From Algoriphagus sp. TR-M9 (GTDB taxonomy: Bacteria > Bacteroidota > Bacteroidia > Cytophagales > Cyclobacteriaceae), in NCBI RefSeq assembly GCF_027594545.1, contig NZ_CP115160.1, positions 1,807,001 to 1,871,000 of the forward strand: 64,000 nt of DNA, read 5' to 3'. The translations under genes and the position numbers were made by a program. Below the pieces are notes generated by a model. The model ran no database searches and was not told the DNA's origin. It was given only the letters and a program-made list of their open reading frames with translations. Shown piece after piece: positions 15,594 through 24,818 of the stretch; the first letter of the stretch is position 1; each line of letters begins with the position of its first letter.

Positions 15594-18008
15594 ATGTCAG
15601 AAGTTCATTCTTTGCCCCTCAACCAAGCTTTGCCCGCTCCAGACAAAGAGACCATCCTTCAAGATTTTAGAATTGCCATGCTCAGTAGGCATGCTTCTCT
15701 GATGGGAAGGAAGGAAGTGTTTATGGGCAAGGCAAAATTTGGTATTTTCGGTGATGGAAAGGAGCTGGCCCAGTTAGCGATGGCTCATGCATTTCAATTG
15801 GGTGATTTTAGATCAGGCTATTACCGTGACCAGACCTTTATGTTTGCACTGGGTGAGCTGACGGTTAAGCAATATTTTTCCCAGCTTTATGCTTATACCA
15901 ATGTCAAGGAAGAGCCTGCAAGTGCCGGACGCTTGATGAATGGTCATTTTGCCACCCGATCTCTGAATGAGGATGGAAGCTGGAAGGATCTGACTAAAAA
16001 ATATAATTCGGCAGCTGATATTTCCCCTACGGCTGCGCAGATGCCGAAGCTTTTGGGGCTGGCCTACGCATCTAAGCTTTATCGGCAGAATAAGGGCTTA
16101 AAAGAGTTCAAGAATTTTTCACTTGGGGGAAATGAAGTGGCTTGGGGTACCATAGGAAATGCATCTACTTCTGAAGGAATGTTTTTCGAAACCATCAATG
16201 CAGCTGGCGTTATGCAGGTGCCGATGGTTGTTTCGATTTGGGATGATGGATATGGAATTTCTGTACCCAATGAATTTCACACCACTAAAGGCAGTATTTC
16301 AGATGCTTTGGCGGGTTTTGAAAGAACAGATTCTCAAAAGGGAATAGAAATTATACGTGTAAATGGCTGGGATTATGAGGCTTTGCTAAACGCCTATCAC
16401 CAAGCTGGACAGCTTTCCAGGAAAGAACATGTACCTGTTTTGATCCATGTACTGCAAATGACCCAACCCCAAGGGCATTCTACTTCGGGTTCTCATGAGC
16501 GATACAAAAGCAAAGAGCGCTTGCAATGGGAAAAGGACTGGGACTGTATCAACAAATTCAGAGAATACATCCTGAGTAATGAGATAGCCACTCCAGATGC
16601 GCTGGACAAAATAGAAGCAGAAGTAAAAGTGCAGGTGAAGAAGGAAAAGGATGCTGCTTGGAGCTTGTTTTCTGGAGAGATTAAAAAAGAATTGCAAGAA
16701 GCTGTAGGCTTAATACGAAATGCGGCCCAGCAAAGTCCTAGAAAAGTCATTATTAATCAAATGGCCGAGGAGCTGGCCAAGACTATAAATCCTATCCGGA
16801 AAGATGTTGTTTCCACGGTCAGAAAGGTCTTGATGACCATGCGGATGGATGATTCTAAAGCTAAAACTGAACTGAAGACCTGGCTGGAAAATCAGAGTGG
16901 ACAGATTCACGACAGATACAATAGTCATTTATACAGTGAATCAGAATGGTCTGTATTGAAGCAAAAGGAAGTTCCGATCACTTATGATGAGAAATCCCCC
17001 TCTATAGATGGGCGAGAGATATTGCAGGCCTTTTTTGATTACACCTTAGAAAATGATGCTAGGTTTTTCACTTTTGGGGAAGATGTAGGGAAAATCGGAG
17101 ATGTCAATCAGGCATTTGCAGGTCTTCAAGCTAAATATGGGGAAAACAGGGTGTCTGATACCGGCATCAGGGAAACGACTATAATTGGACAAGGGATAGG
17201 CACGGCACTAAGGGGACTTCGTCCAATGGCCGAGATCCAGTATCTGGATTACTTGCTTTATGCTTTGCAAATACTTTCGGATGATTTAGCCTGTCTATAT
17301 TACAGAACAAAAGGCGGTCAAAAAGCACCTTTGATAGTAAGGACCCGTGGGCATAGACTAGAAGGAGTTTGGCATTCCGGATCGCCTATGGGAATGATTC
17401 TCTCTTCCCTTAGAGGTATGGTGGTCTGTGTTCCTAGAGATATGACCCGAGCTGCGGGTATGTACAAGACACTTTTGAAATCAGATGAACCGGCCATAGT
17501 GATTGAGTGCTTGAATGGGTATAGGCTCAAGGAAAAACTCCCGTCCAATTTGGGCGAATTTACAGTACCAATGGGTAAGCCTGAGATCTTAAGAGAAGGT
17601 AAGGATATTACCTTTGTTACCTATGGATCTATGTGTAGAATAGCCATGGATGCTGCAGAGGAGCTTGCGGAAATTGGGATTGATATGGAGGTGATAGATG
17701 TGCAAACTTTATTGCCGTTTGATGTATCAGGAATAATAGGAGAGTCTGTGAAAAAGACCAACAGAGTCATATTTGCTGACGAAGATGTGCCGGGAGCTGG
17801 TTCAGCGTTTATGATGCAGCAAGTGATAGAAGGGCAGCAAGTATTCAGGTATTTGGATTCAGAACCTCAGACTATTTCTGCCAAAGCACATAGACCAGCA
17901 TATTCTTCGGATGGAGATTACTTCTCTAAGCCTAGTCAGGAAGATATAGTAGAGAAAGTCTACGCGATGATGAATGAGGTAAATCCTAAAAAATTCCCTT
18001 CTATTTAA
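15594..18008 (+). CDS. Fused alpha/beta 2-oxoacid dehydrogenase E1 component
   Basis: An 804-residue single chain that joins the E1 alpha subunit (about residues 20-370) to the E1 beta subunit (about 470-795). Such enzymes decarboxylate branched-chain 2-oxoacids or pyruvate with thiamine diphosphate and pass the acyl group to E2. The beta half shows FFTFGEDVGKIGDVNQAF, RVSDTGIRET, and the C-terminal VIFADEDVPGAGSAF. In the alpha half the thiamine motif reads GNASTSEG...WDDGYGIS, where the usual GDG Asp is Asn and the usual distal Asn position is Asp. Fused E1 proteins are common in Bacteroidota. E2 and E3 are not in this window. A terminator follows at 18037-18061. Confidence 0.9.
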   Translation: MSEVHSLPLNQALPAPDKETILQDFRIAMLSRHASLMGRKEVFMGKAKFGIFGDGKELAQLAMAHAFQLGDFRSGYYRDQTFMFALGELTVKQYFSQLYAYTNVKEEPASAGRLMNGHFATRSLNEDGSWKDLTKKYNSAADISPTAAQMPKLLGLAYASKLYRQNKGLKEFKNFSLGGNEVAWGTIGNASTSEGMFFETINAAGVMQVPMVVSIWDDGYGISVPNEFHTTKGSISDALAGFERTDSQKGIEIIRVNGWDYEALLNAYHQAGQLSRKEHVPVLIHVLQMTQPQGHSTSGSHERYKSKERLQWEKDWDCINKFREYILSNEIATPDALDKIEAEVKVQVKKEKDAAWSLFSGEIKKELQEAVGLIRNAAQQSPRKVIINQMAEELAKTINPIRKDVVSTVRKVLMTMRMDDSKAKTELKTWLENQSGQIHDRYNSHLYSESEWSVLKQKEVPITYDEKSPSIDGREILQAFFDYTLENDARFFTFGEDVGKIGDVNQAFAGLQAKYGENRVSDTGIRETTIIGQGIGTALRGLRPMAEIQYLDYLLYALQILSDDLACLYYRTKGGQKAPLIVRTRGHRLEGVWHSGSPMGMILSSLRGMVVCVPRDMTRAAGMYKTLLKSDEPAIVIECLNGYRLKEKLPSNLGEFTVPMGKPEILREGKDITFVTYGSMCRIAMDAAEELAEIGIDMEVIDVQTLLPFDVSGIIGESVKKTNRVIFADEDVPGAGSAFMMQQVIEGQQVFRYLDSEPQTISAKAHRPAYSSDGDYFSKPSQEDIVEKVYAMMNEVNPKKFPSI

Positions 18009-18036
18009 AGTGATAGTTTAATACTTGAATATAAGT

Positions 18037-18061
18037 AAAAAGCCCAGTTTTGGGCTTTTTT
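18037..18061. terminator. Terminator shared by E1 gene and the convergent lipoprotein gene
   Basis: AAAAAGCCCA at 18037-18046 and TGGGCTTTTT at 18051-18060 form a 10-bp stem with a tight loop of GTTT, followed by T. It ends at the stop codon of the minus-strand lipoprotein gene, so it probably works in both directions. Confidence 0.85.
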
Positions 18062-18741
18062 TAGTTAGATGCTCGTGTGATTTGATTAAGAGTCACTTCT
18101 GAGCTGGTGACCTCATTGCTCCTGTTCAAGGCTCGGTCCTGAATCGCGACTTCCACCATTAAGGTATCTGTCCTGAATATGGATTGCCATCCTGAAGAAA
18201 GCATGCCATAACGAATGCTGCCTTCCACTGCCTGACCTTCTTCGGTGGTCAAGATTCTAGGAAATCTGCCATTGAAAGTGGTATAAAATGGAGGATCTTG
18301 CCATCTGAATTCAGTGAATTCCCCATTTCTCTTAATAAAAAACTTGACGAAAATATTGAACTGATTGGGGTTTTGTACCACCCACACCGTGTCTTTCACT
18401 GTCTGATTATTAACAATGGGATCCACCACCCAATCTATAGGATTATAGGGAGGGGCATTGCTTGGTCTATTGCTATAGGTGATTAGCTCGCCGTTCGAGT
18501 CGCGTTGAAATTCCAGTGCATTGAAAGGAGGATCATTATCAGTAGGGGATAATCCCAGGTCACCTTCACCATCTTCAAAATCCACTGTAACAATCAGAGA
18601 ATCTGAGGCACCTGAAACCGGGACAAATTCTAAGCTTTTAAACTCAATTCTGGGGACTGTTGGCAGATTGTCCGGAGGACTAATGCAACCATAAACAATC
18701 AGAATCGAAAAGAATATTCCCAAATAGCTTTTTATACGCAT
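18061..18741 (-). CDS. Hypothetical lipoprotein
   Basis: A 226-residue lipoprotein with lipobox IVYGC near residue 19. I do not recognise a named family beyond similarity in style to Bacteroidota cell-envelope proteins. The mature part is beta-rich, with SLIVTVDFEDGEGDLGLSP near residue 47, an Asp/Gly cluster that could bind calcium. It stands alone, convergent with the E1 gene and divergent from the LuxE-like gene. Confidence 0.8.
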   Translation of the reverse strand: MRIKSYLGIFFSILIVYGCISPPDNLPTVPRIEFKSLEFVPVSGASDSLIVTVDFEDGEGDLGLSPTDNDPPFNALEFQRDSNGELITYSNRPSNAPPYNPIDWVVDPIVNNQTVKDTVWVVQNPNQFNIFVKFFIKRNGEFTEFRWQDPPFYTTFNGRFPRILTTEEGQAVEGSIRYGMLSSGWQSIFRTDTLMVEVAIQDRALNRSNEVTSSEVTLNQITRASN

Positions 18742-18809
18742 AAGGCGAAAGTAAATTTACCACCAAGATAAACCAATACTTTGGTTGGATTGATGCAAAA
18801 TATAAAACG

Positions 18810-19805
18810 ATGCAGGATTTTAAAAGTTTTTCGAACAGCCTTATAAGTTTTAAACCGGATGAATTTGAAAATCTTGCATTAGACTTATTTCATTTTCAGG
18901 CGCAGCATAATGGTATCTACAAGCGATACCTGGCCGCCAGAAAGATAGATACGGGTTCTATTCATACTTTGGATCAAATTCCATTTTTACCCATTCGGTT
19001 TTTCAAGGATCAGCAGGTGGTAGCTGGAGAGCCCAATGATTTTTCAGATTTTTTCTCCAGCAGTGGTACCACTGGTATGATTACCAGCCGACATTATATC
19101 TGGTCTGAGCAATGGTATTTGGCACATGCCCAGCGGATTTTTGAGGGTTTTTACGGGTCTTTGAAGGATTTTCATGTATTGGCGCTTTTACCGGCTTACT
19201 TAGAGAGAAAGGGGAGCAGTTTAGTGAGTATGGCTGATCATTTTATCAAGCAAAGCCACTCGGAGCATTCTGGATTTTACCTCTACAACCAAGATGAACT
19301 GTTGGAGAAAATGGAACTTTTGGCAAAGAGCAAAAAAAAGATTTTGTTGCTGGGCGTAACATTTGCCTTGCTGGACCTAGCTGAGTCTGGGAAGGATTTT
19401 ATTCCTCCGGAAAACCTCATGGTCATGGAGACCGGAGGGATGAAGGGTAGAAGAAAGGAAATGATCCGCGAAGAAGTGCATGATATTTTGCGTCCGTTTT
19501 TCGGTGTAGATGAAATTCACTCGGAATATGGAATGACAGAACTCATGTCTCAGGCTTACTCAAAAGGGGCAGGAAAATATACTTTGCCTCCAACCATGCG
19601 CGTTATACTTCGGGATGTGAATGACCCGCTTTCTCCTTCGCCAAGAGCCCAGGGCGGGATTAATGTAATTGATCTCGCCAATTTCCATTCTTGTGCATTT
19701 ATAGAAACCCAGGATTTGGGTAAATTGGATGAGCATGGAATGCTAGAGGTATTGGGAAGATTTGACAACAGCGAAGTGAGAGGCTGTAATCTATTGGTGC
19801 AGTAA
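18810..19805 (+). CDS. LuxE/PaaK-like acyl-adenylating enzyme
   Basis: A 331-residue protein related to acyl-protein synthetase LuxE and phenylacetate-CoA ligase. The AMP-binding motif SSSGTTGMITSRH is near residue 85 and MTELMSQAYSKG near residue 245. DLANFHSCAFIETQDLGK and the C-terminal GRFDNSEVRGCNLL match the family's final motif. In luminous bacteria LuxE activates fatty acids for reduction; here no luxC or luxD is adjacent, so the acid and acceptor are unknown. It is followed by a small lipoprotein gene. Confidence 0.85.
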   Translation: MQDFKSFSNSLISFKPDEFENLALDLFHFQAQHNGIYKRYLAARKIDTGSIHTLDQIPFLPIRFFKDQQVVAGEPNDFSDFFSSSGTTGMITSRHYIWSEQWYLAHAQRIFEGFYGSLKDFHVLALLPAYLERKGSSLVSMADHFIKQSHSEHSGFYLYNQDELLEKMELLAKSKKKILLLGVTFALLDLAESGKDFIPPENLMVMETGGMKGRRKEMIREEVHDILRPFFGVDEIHSEYGMTELMSQAYSKGAGKYTLPPTMRVILRDVNDPLSPSPRAQGGINVIDLANFHSCAFIETQDLGKLDEHGMLEVLGRFDNSEVRGCNLLVQ

Positions 19806-19938
19806 TTGCTATCTTAAGATTAAATAGACATATTTGAACTGAAAAAACTGAAAACGAGTATTTCGAAGGAGGGAACTTAAGCTTGATAAAATCACCAATA
19901 AGTTTCCAAAAGGCCTTTTAATAACAAATAATAAACAC

Positions 19939-20058
19939 ATGAAAAAATTAGCCACTGCAGCATTATTAATCGGGATTTTAGCATTGGGAGCCTGTGCTTC
20001 CAGTAAGCCTTGCCCAGCTTACGCCAAGGCGCCGGCTTCGCAGCAAGCAAATAGCTAA
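19939..20058 (+). CDS. Small lipoprotein, 39 residues
   Basis: A short gene that encodes MKKLATAALLIGILALGACASSKPCPAYAK and nine more residues, ending in TAA at 20056-20058. The lipobox is LGAC, so the mature lipoprotein is only about 21 residues. It has a CPAY segment seen in many tiny Bacteroidota lipoproteins (from general knowledge). It ends directly against a strong terminator. Function unknown. Confidence 0.75.
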   Translation: MKKLATAALLIGILALGACASSKPCPAYAKAPASQQANS

Positions 20059-20094
20059 AAAAATACGCTGACTTAATAGTCAGCGTATTTTTTT
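20057..20094. terminator. Bidirectional terminator with a stop codon in its loop
   Basis: A 16-bp perfect stem (20057-20072 with 20079-20094; core ATACGCTGAC/GTCAGCGTAT) carries A and T tracts on both sides and a 6-nt loop. The loop contains the TAA stop of the minus-strand regulator gene (20073-20075). It serves both the small lipoprotein gene and the convergent regulator. Confidence 0.9.
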
Positions 20095-21230
20095 ATATCC
20101 TCTAGGCTAATCTCAGCCTCTCCTAGGATCACTAATCTCTCCACTACATTTCGCAGCTCTCGAATATTACCTGTCCAGGGATATTCCTGTAGTTTGGCCA
20201 AAGCTGCGTCACTTATACTTTTTCTAGCTCCGCCATTCTCTTGGGATATATCATCCAAAAACTTATTGACTAGCAAAGGAATATCCTCTTTTCTGTCTTT
20301 CAAAGCAGGCACTTGAATCAAAATCACACTCAATCTGTGATAGAGATCCTCCCTAAATTTATTTTCTTCTATCTCCTTTTTTAAATCCTTATTGGTAGCT
20401 GCTAACACCCGCACATCCACTTTGATATCCTTGTCAGATCCTACGCGATTGATCAGGTTTTCCTGTAAGGCCCGCAGTACTTTGGACTGGGCTGAGAGGG
20501 ACATGTCACCTATTTCATCCAGGAAAAGAGTACCACCTTGGGCCTGTTCAAACTTCCCCTGACGCTGCTTATGTGCAGAAGTAAAAGCTCCCTTTTCATG
20601 ACCAAAAAGTTCGCTTTCTATCAACTCGGAAGGGATAGCGGCACAGTTCACAGCTACAAAGGGCTGAGAGGATCGGTTGCTTTTAGCATGAACCCAGTGA
20701 GCGACCAGTTCTTTTCCGGTGCCATTTGGGCCGGTGATCAGGACCCTTGCGTCGGTAGGTGCTACTTTTTCTATGGTTTCCTTGACCTGATGTATGGCTG
20801 CAGATTCACCCACCATGTCGAGTTTTTTGGAAAGTTTCTTTTTTAGCACCTTGGTTTCAGAGACCAGGTTTTTCTTATCCAAAGCATTTCTAACGGTAAG
20901 CAAAAGCCTGTTCAGATCGGGAGGCTTTGGAATGAAGTCAAATGCCCCTTTTTTGGTGGCTTCCACAGCGGTTTCTATACTTCCGTGGGCGGAGATCATA
21001 ATGAACTGTGGGGACTTATGAAGTTCCATGGCTTTTTCCAGAACTTCTATTCCGTCCATTTTCGGCATTTTTACATCACAGAGAACCAAATCGTAATCTT
21101 CTTCCTGAAGTTTTGCCAATCCTTCTTCCCCGTTTTGGGCCTCGGTGACATTGTATTTTTCGTATTCTAAAATTTCTCTTAACGTAGCCCGGATGACTTT
21201 TTCGTCATCGATAATCAGAATTTTTACCAT
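20073..21230 (-). CDS. NtrC-type response regulator lacking a DNA-binding domain
   Basis: A 385-residue protein with a receiver domain (about 1-120; acidic pocket DDEK, phospho-acceptor Asp in LVLCDVKMPKMDG, Lys in IPKPPD) and a sigma-54 AAA+ domain (about 140-370). The Walker A motif is GPNGTGKE, Walker B is GGTLFLDEIGD, and the arginine region is FREDLYHRL. The sigma-54 contact loop reads GAFTSA rather than GAFTGA. The chain ends 15 residues after the final AAA+ helix, so the Fis-type helix-turn-helix found in NtrC is absent. Such regulators must act without specific DNA binding or with a partner. No histidine kinase gene is adjacent. It lies 22 bp downstream of rnpB. Confidence 0.9.
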   Translation of the reverse strand: MVKILIIDDEKVIRATLREILEYEKYNVTEAQNGEEGLAKLQEEDYDLVLCDVKMPKMDGIEVLEKAMELHKSPQFIMISAHGSIETAVEATKKGAFDFIPKPPDLNRLLLTVRNALDKKNLVSETKVLKKKLSKKLDMVGESAAIHQVKETIEKVAPTDARVLITGPNGTGKELVAHWVHAKSNRSSQPFVAVNCAAIPSELIESELFGHEKGAFTSAHKQRQGKFEQAQGGTLFLDEIGDMSLSAQSKVLRALQENLINRVGSDKDIKVDVRVLAATNKDLKKEIEENKFREDLYHRLSVILIQVPALKDRKEDIPLLVNKFLDDISQENGGARKSISDAALAKLQEYPWTGNIRELRNVVERLVILGEAEISLEDIKKYADY

Positions 21231-21252
21231 AGTTTCAATATAAAATAAAAAA

Positions 21253-21678
21253 GTGCAAGTCTATAAGCCGGGTTCTGTATCCTTGGCTTTTCGGCCTCCG
21301 ATTCTTGTCATTTATCTAGCCCCGACTTCACAATCGGGGTCCATCGATCTACCCATTCCGCATAAAAGCGAGCCACTTTTCTCGGAACTGAATCCGACGC
21401 GGAACCTATTTGATCTTTCAACCCATAAGGTTTGCCATGCTCCTGATGTCACCAGCAGGACGGTGGGCTCTTACCCCACCTTTTCACCCTTACCCTTCGA
21501 CCAGCTCAGGGCTAGCCCCGAAGTCTAATGGCGGTATATTTTCTGTGGCACTAGCTGTAAACTGACCGTTTCCAGTCAGCCTCCTTCCCGTTAGGAAGTA
21601 TGGCGCTCTATGTTGCCCGGACTTTCCTCCCCGATAGCCTCGAAATAATCGGGATCGGGACGACAAGACGACTTGCAC
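21253..21678 (-). ncRNA. rnpB: RNase P RNA (bacterial type A)
   Basis: Read on the minus strand, the RNA begins with GTGCAAGTC (21678-21670) and ends with GACTTGCAC (21261-21253), which pair to form helix P1. The conserved GGAGGAAAGTCCGGGC is at 21630-21615, the ACAGAA segment and GGTAAGGGTGAAA follow, GTAAGAGCCCACC is next, and the 3' AGAACCCGGCTTAT is at 21276-21263. These are the universally conserved parts of the ribozyme that matures tRNA 5' ends. P1 is followed by TTTTTTATTTT, which can terminate transcription. Ends are assigned from P1 pairing. A REP-like palindrome lies in the P12 region. Confidence 0.95.
21493..21511. repeat. REP-like palindromic repeat inside RNase P RNA
   Basis: The 19-mer CCCTTCGACCAGCTCAGGG (read on plus) matches the widespread CCCTGAGCnnGTCGAAGGG dispersed repeat of many bacterial genomes (from general knowledge). 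It lies between the conserved ACCGCC and GGTAAGGGTG parts of rnpB, which is the variable P12 stem. Confidence 0.6.
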
Positions 21679-21827
21679 TTTGCAAAGTACGGTAATTTCT
21701 AGTTATCAGTTTTGCTCTTTGTGTAAACAAAAGGAAAAATCAGAGGATGACATCTCAAATATCCAGAGGTAATAGGAGTACTCCTTTGCAGGGCAATGCT
21801 TACCTTTGTGCCCAAACGTAAAAAAGC

Positions 21828-22391
21828 ATGATCATAGTAGGGGATACTGTACTTTCGGATGATATCAAGGAGAATTTTTTTGTCTGCGACCTAGAGGCTT
21901 GTAAGGGAGCCTGCTGTGTGGAAGGAGATGCAGGTGCTCCACTGGAGGATGAGGAAACCAAAATCATTGAGGATATTTATCCAATAGTCAAAGATTATAT
22001 CACCGAGGAGGGAAGAAGAGTGATAGCTGAGCAGGGAACCTGGGTGATTGATAAGGATGGCGATAAGGGTACGCCTACCATTGGTGAAAACCGGGAATGC
22101 GCATACGCCCTGTATGATGAGCGTGGAATTCTAAAATGTGGAATAGAACAGGCTTACCTGGATGGAAAGATATCCTGGAAAAAGCCGATCAGCTGCCACA
22201 TGTATCCCATACGCGTCACAAAATACGATCAGTTTGACGCGCTGAATTATGACCGCTGGCATATTTGTGACCCTGCATGCCAACTTGGCTCTAGCTTGAA
22301 AGTGCCTATCTACAAGTTTCTGAAGGATGCTTTGATACGCAAATATGGAGAAGCGTGGTACGCAGAATTAGTATCGGAAATAGAGGGGTGA
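21828..22391 (+). CDS. DUF3109 family cysteine-rich protein
   Basis: A 187-residue cytoplasmic protein of the DUF3109/YkgJ-like group. Cysteines cluster in [16 protein letters not shown] near residues 19-32, and others lie in [23 protein letters not shown] and HICDPACQ. This pattern suggests iron, zinc or Fe-S binding, but no role is established. A possible -7 element (TACCTTTG) is at 21801-21808; no -33 TTG sits at the right distance. It is divergent from rnpB. Confidence 0.88.
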   Translation: MIIVGDTVLSDDIKENFFVCDLEACKGACCVEGDAGAPLEDEETKIIEDIYPIVKDYITEEGRRVIAEQGTWVIDKDGDKGTPTIGENRECAYALYDERGILKCGIEQAYLDGKISWKKPISCHMYPIRVTKYDQFDALNYDRWHICDPACQLGSSLKVPIYKFLKDALIRKYGEAWYAELVSEIEG

Positions 22392-22427
22392 AAGAATTTG
22401 TGATTTGAAATTTCAAACCTCAAATTT

Positions 22428-24719
22428 TTAATCTCCGTTTTGGATCTGGTAGTGCCTTAGTGGTTTTTCGCCCAGAAGGTGTTCTATGAAATAGTCCCAG
22501 CGCTTTTTAGTAAAGTAATCTCCATTGGTCCTTCCAAAACTATGATTTCGGCTCGGCCAAATGAATAAGTCAAAATCCTTTCCTGCATTAATCAGTGCTT
22601 CTGCCAGTTTATATGTAGCAGAAGGGTTCACATTTTCATCTATTCCCCCGTGGGCAAGAAGAAGGTGGCCTTTCAGGTTGGCTGCGCTGGTGACGTTGGA
22701 TTGATTATGGTAAAATTCCCCGCTGGGATATCCCATGTACATTTCTGGCCACCATGCCTTTTCCATTCTGTGATCGTGGTCTCCTGCAGAAGCTACACCG
22801 ACTTTGTAAAAATCCGGATGTAAAAGCATAGCTCGTCCGGCGTCGTATCCCCCCGCAGAATGACCGAAAATACCTACTCTGTCTATGTCCAGAAAATTGT
22901 TTTTGGAAGCCAACTCTTTGATCGCCAGTACATGATCTGTGGTTCCATTTCCCAGGTTATTGTAGGATACATCACGAAATGCTTTTCCTCTGCCAGAGGT
23001 ACCTAATCCATCCACGGTCACTACCACAAACCCCAATTCAGCCATGGGTTGTTGTAAGCCAAATAACCCAGCTTTGAAGGTTTTCGGTGTGATCGCTGTA
23101 TGAGGACCAGAATAGGTGTAATCTACTACAGGATAGTGCCTGCCTGAATCAAAGTCTGTAGGCAAATAGTATATGCCATAAATCTTAGTTTTACCATCCT
23201 TCGCCGTGGCTGTAAACTGTTTTGGGCTTTGATAGCCTCTCTCGAGCAGATTAGAAATGTCTGCTTTGGAAACCTCAAACAGAATTTTTCCGGTTTCTAA
23301 TTCCCGTACAACAGAGGTGGTCGGTTGGTCCACAGTGGAATAATTATCGATGAAATATTCCTTTCCCTCAGAAAAACTTACTGAATGAAAGGCATTTTCT
23401 GGTGTAAGCAATACTAGGCCAGAACCATCAAAATTTACTTTGTAAACCTTTGAATAATAGGGGTTACCCGAATTTTCCTTTCCATTTGCTTCAAAATATA
23501 TGACTTCATTTTCCTCATCTATTGTTATTATATTATTGACCTGGTATTCACCACTGGTGATTTGATTTACCAATTCCCCGGTGTTCCAATCGTAGCGATA
23601 CAGATGGTTCCAACCTGATTTTTCGGTGCCCAATACGAACTGTCCGTTTTCCAGTCTTCTGAGGATGTTGTTAGTATTGATATGGGTGGGAGAGGTTTCT
23701 GCGTAGACTTTTCGGATTGCTTTCGAAGCAGCATCTATTTCTAGGATACTAAAACTTTTAAAGCCTCGCTGGATATAGGTGCCATTGAGAGATTTACTAT
23801 CTGGACTCCAATTGAAATACATGCCTATGAAATGTGGGAGTGTCAAACTTGGAAACTTAGTCTCTTCCTTAGATTCTATTTCAAACAAAACCGGTGTATA
23901 ATTCACGACAGTGCTGTCACCTGGCGATCCACGATAGTAGGAAAGCAGTTCGGGGCGAAATTTTGAATCTTGACTGAAATCCAACAAATACATCTTTTCG
24001 GCTAGGCGAAGATCTACGATTTGTGTTTGAAGGTATTTGGAATCCGGAGACCAGCGAGCTGTAAAATGATAGGGGCGTTCCCCATTTTCTCCGTGGATCA
24101 TGTCCGACCAACCCCAGAAAGAGGCATATTCATAGTCTTTTTTACCATCAAAACTTAACTGCGTTTCTTCTCCAGTTTCCAGATTTTCTACAAAAAGATT
24201 AAAGTTGCGGGTGAAGGCTTTCCATTTTCCGTCTGGGGAAAGGGCATAATTCCGTTCAGGTCTTTCCTGGATTTTTTCTTTGGAAAGTGATTTCTCGGCA
24301 GAATTAAATTTCCATTTCTGATTGCTCCATTCAAATGTGATGAGCTCATTAGATTCTATTTGAATGGAATTGAAAGGCAAGGCGTCTGCAGTACTTTCCA
24401 GTCCGGATTTCTCACTTAAAAGTTCTGCTAATAGGGAATGATCAAAAGCTTCCTGTGTCTGCTGAGCATCCACATCTGTGATGAAAAATCGCTTTCCATT
24501 TTCTGTATACGTTTGATGCCAAAAGGCATTTTGACCTTTGATCCAGTGAGGGATTACTTCCAGATGGTAGATTTCTTTTTGGAGATTTCCACTCAAAAAA
24601 TATTCAGCCTTATGGTAAGTTTCCTCCGTGACCTGGGCATATACTGCCGGGTAACAAATAGAGAATAGCAGAATTAATGAGGCTTTTCTGAAGGATTTGG
24701 AATAGGTAAATGGGAACAT
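22428..24719 (-). CDS. Exported S9 family (dipeptidyl peptidase IV-like) peptidase
   Basis: A 763-residue protein with a signal peptide ending near AVYAQ. It has a beta-propeller N-terminal DPPIV domain (about 60-480) and a C-terminal alpha/beta hydrolase domain (about 510-750). The nucleophile Ser is in GHSAGGYDAG, the acid in HGGIDENVN, and the His in SRNHSFG. Family members cut dipeptides, often after proline, in the periplasm. Here the usual GWSYGG elbow is GHSAGG, so substrate preference may differ. It is a single-gene unit by spacing (99 bp to the next gene upstream). Confidence 0.9.
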   Translation of the reverse strand: MFPFTYSKSFRKASLILLFSICYPAVYAQVTEETYHKAEYFLSGNLQKEIYHLEVIPHWIKGQNAFWHQTYTENGKRFFITDVDAQQTQEAFDHSLLAELLSEKSGLESTADALPFNSIQIESNELITFEWSNQKWKFNSAEKSLSKEKIQERPERNYALSPDGKWKAFTRNFNLFVENLETGEETQLSFDGKKDYEYASFWGWSDMIHGENGERPYHFTARWSPDSKYLQTQIVDLRLAEKMYLLDFSQDSKFRPELLSYYRGSPGDSTVVNYTPVLFEIESKEETKFPSLTLPHFIGMYFNWSPDSKSLNGTYIQRGFKSFSILEIDAASKAIRKVYAETSPTHINTNNILRRLENGQFVLGTEKSGWNHLYRYDWNTGELVNQITSGEYQVNNIITIDEENEVIYFEANGKENSGNPYYSKVYKVNFDGSGLVLLTPENAFHSVSFSEGKEYFIDNYSTVDQPTTSVVRELETGKILFEVSKADISNLLERGYQSPKQFTATAKDGKTKIYGIYYLPTDFDSGRHYPVVDYTYSGPHTAITPKTFKAGLFGLQQPMAELGFVVVTVDGLGTSGRGKAFRDVSYNNLGNGTTDHVLAIKELASKNNFLDIDRVGIFGHSAGGYDAGRAMLLHPDFYKVGVASAGDHDHRMEKAWWPEMYMGYPSGEFYHNQSNVTSAANLKGHLLLAHGGIDENVNPSATYKLAEALINAGKDFDLFIWPSRNHSFGRTNGDYFTKKRWDYFIEHLLGEKPLRHYQIQNGD

Positions 24720-24818
24720 GATTTTCTAGGGCAACTTTGAAATTCAAGTTATTCCTAAAAAGACTAAGAAACACGCTTGGCATTGATAGATAGTGATGCT
24801 TTTTTGTTACCAATAGGT

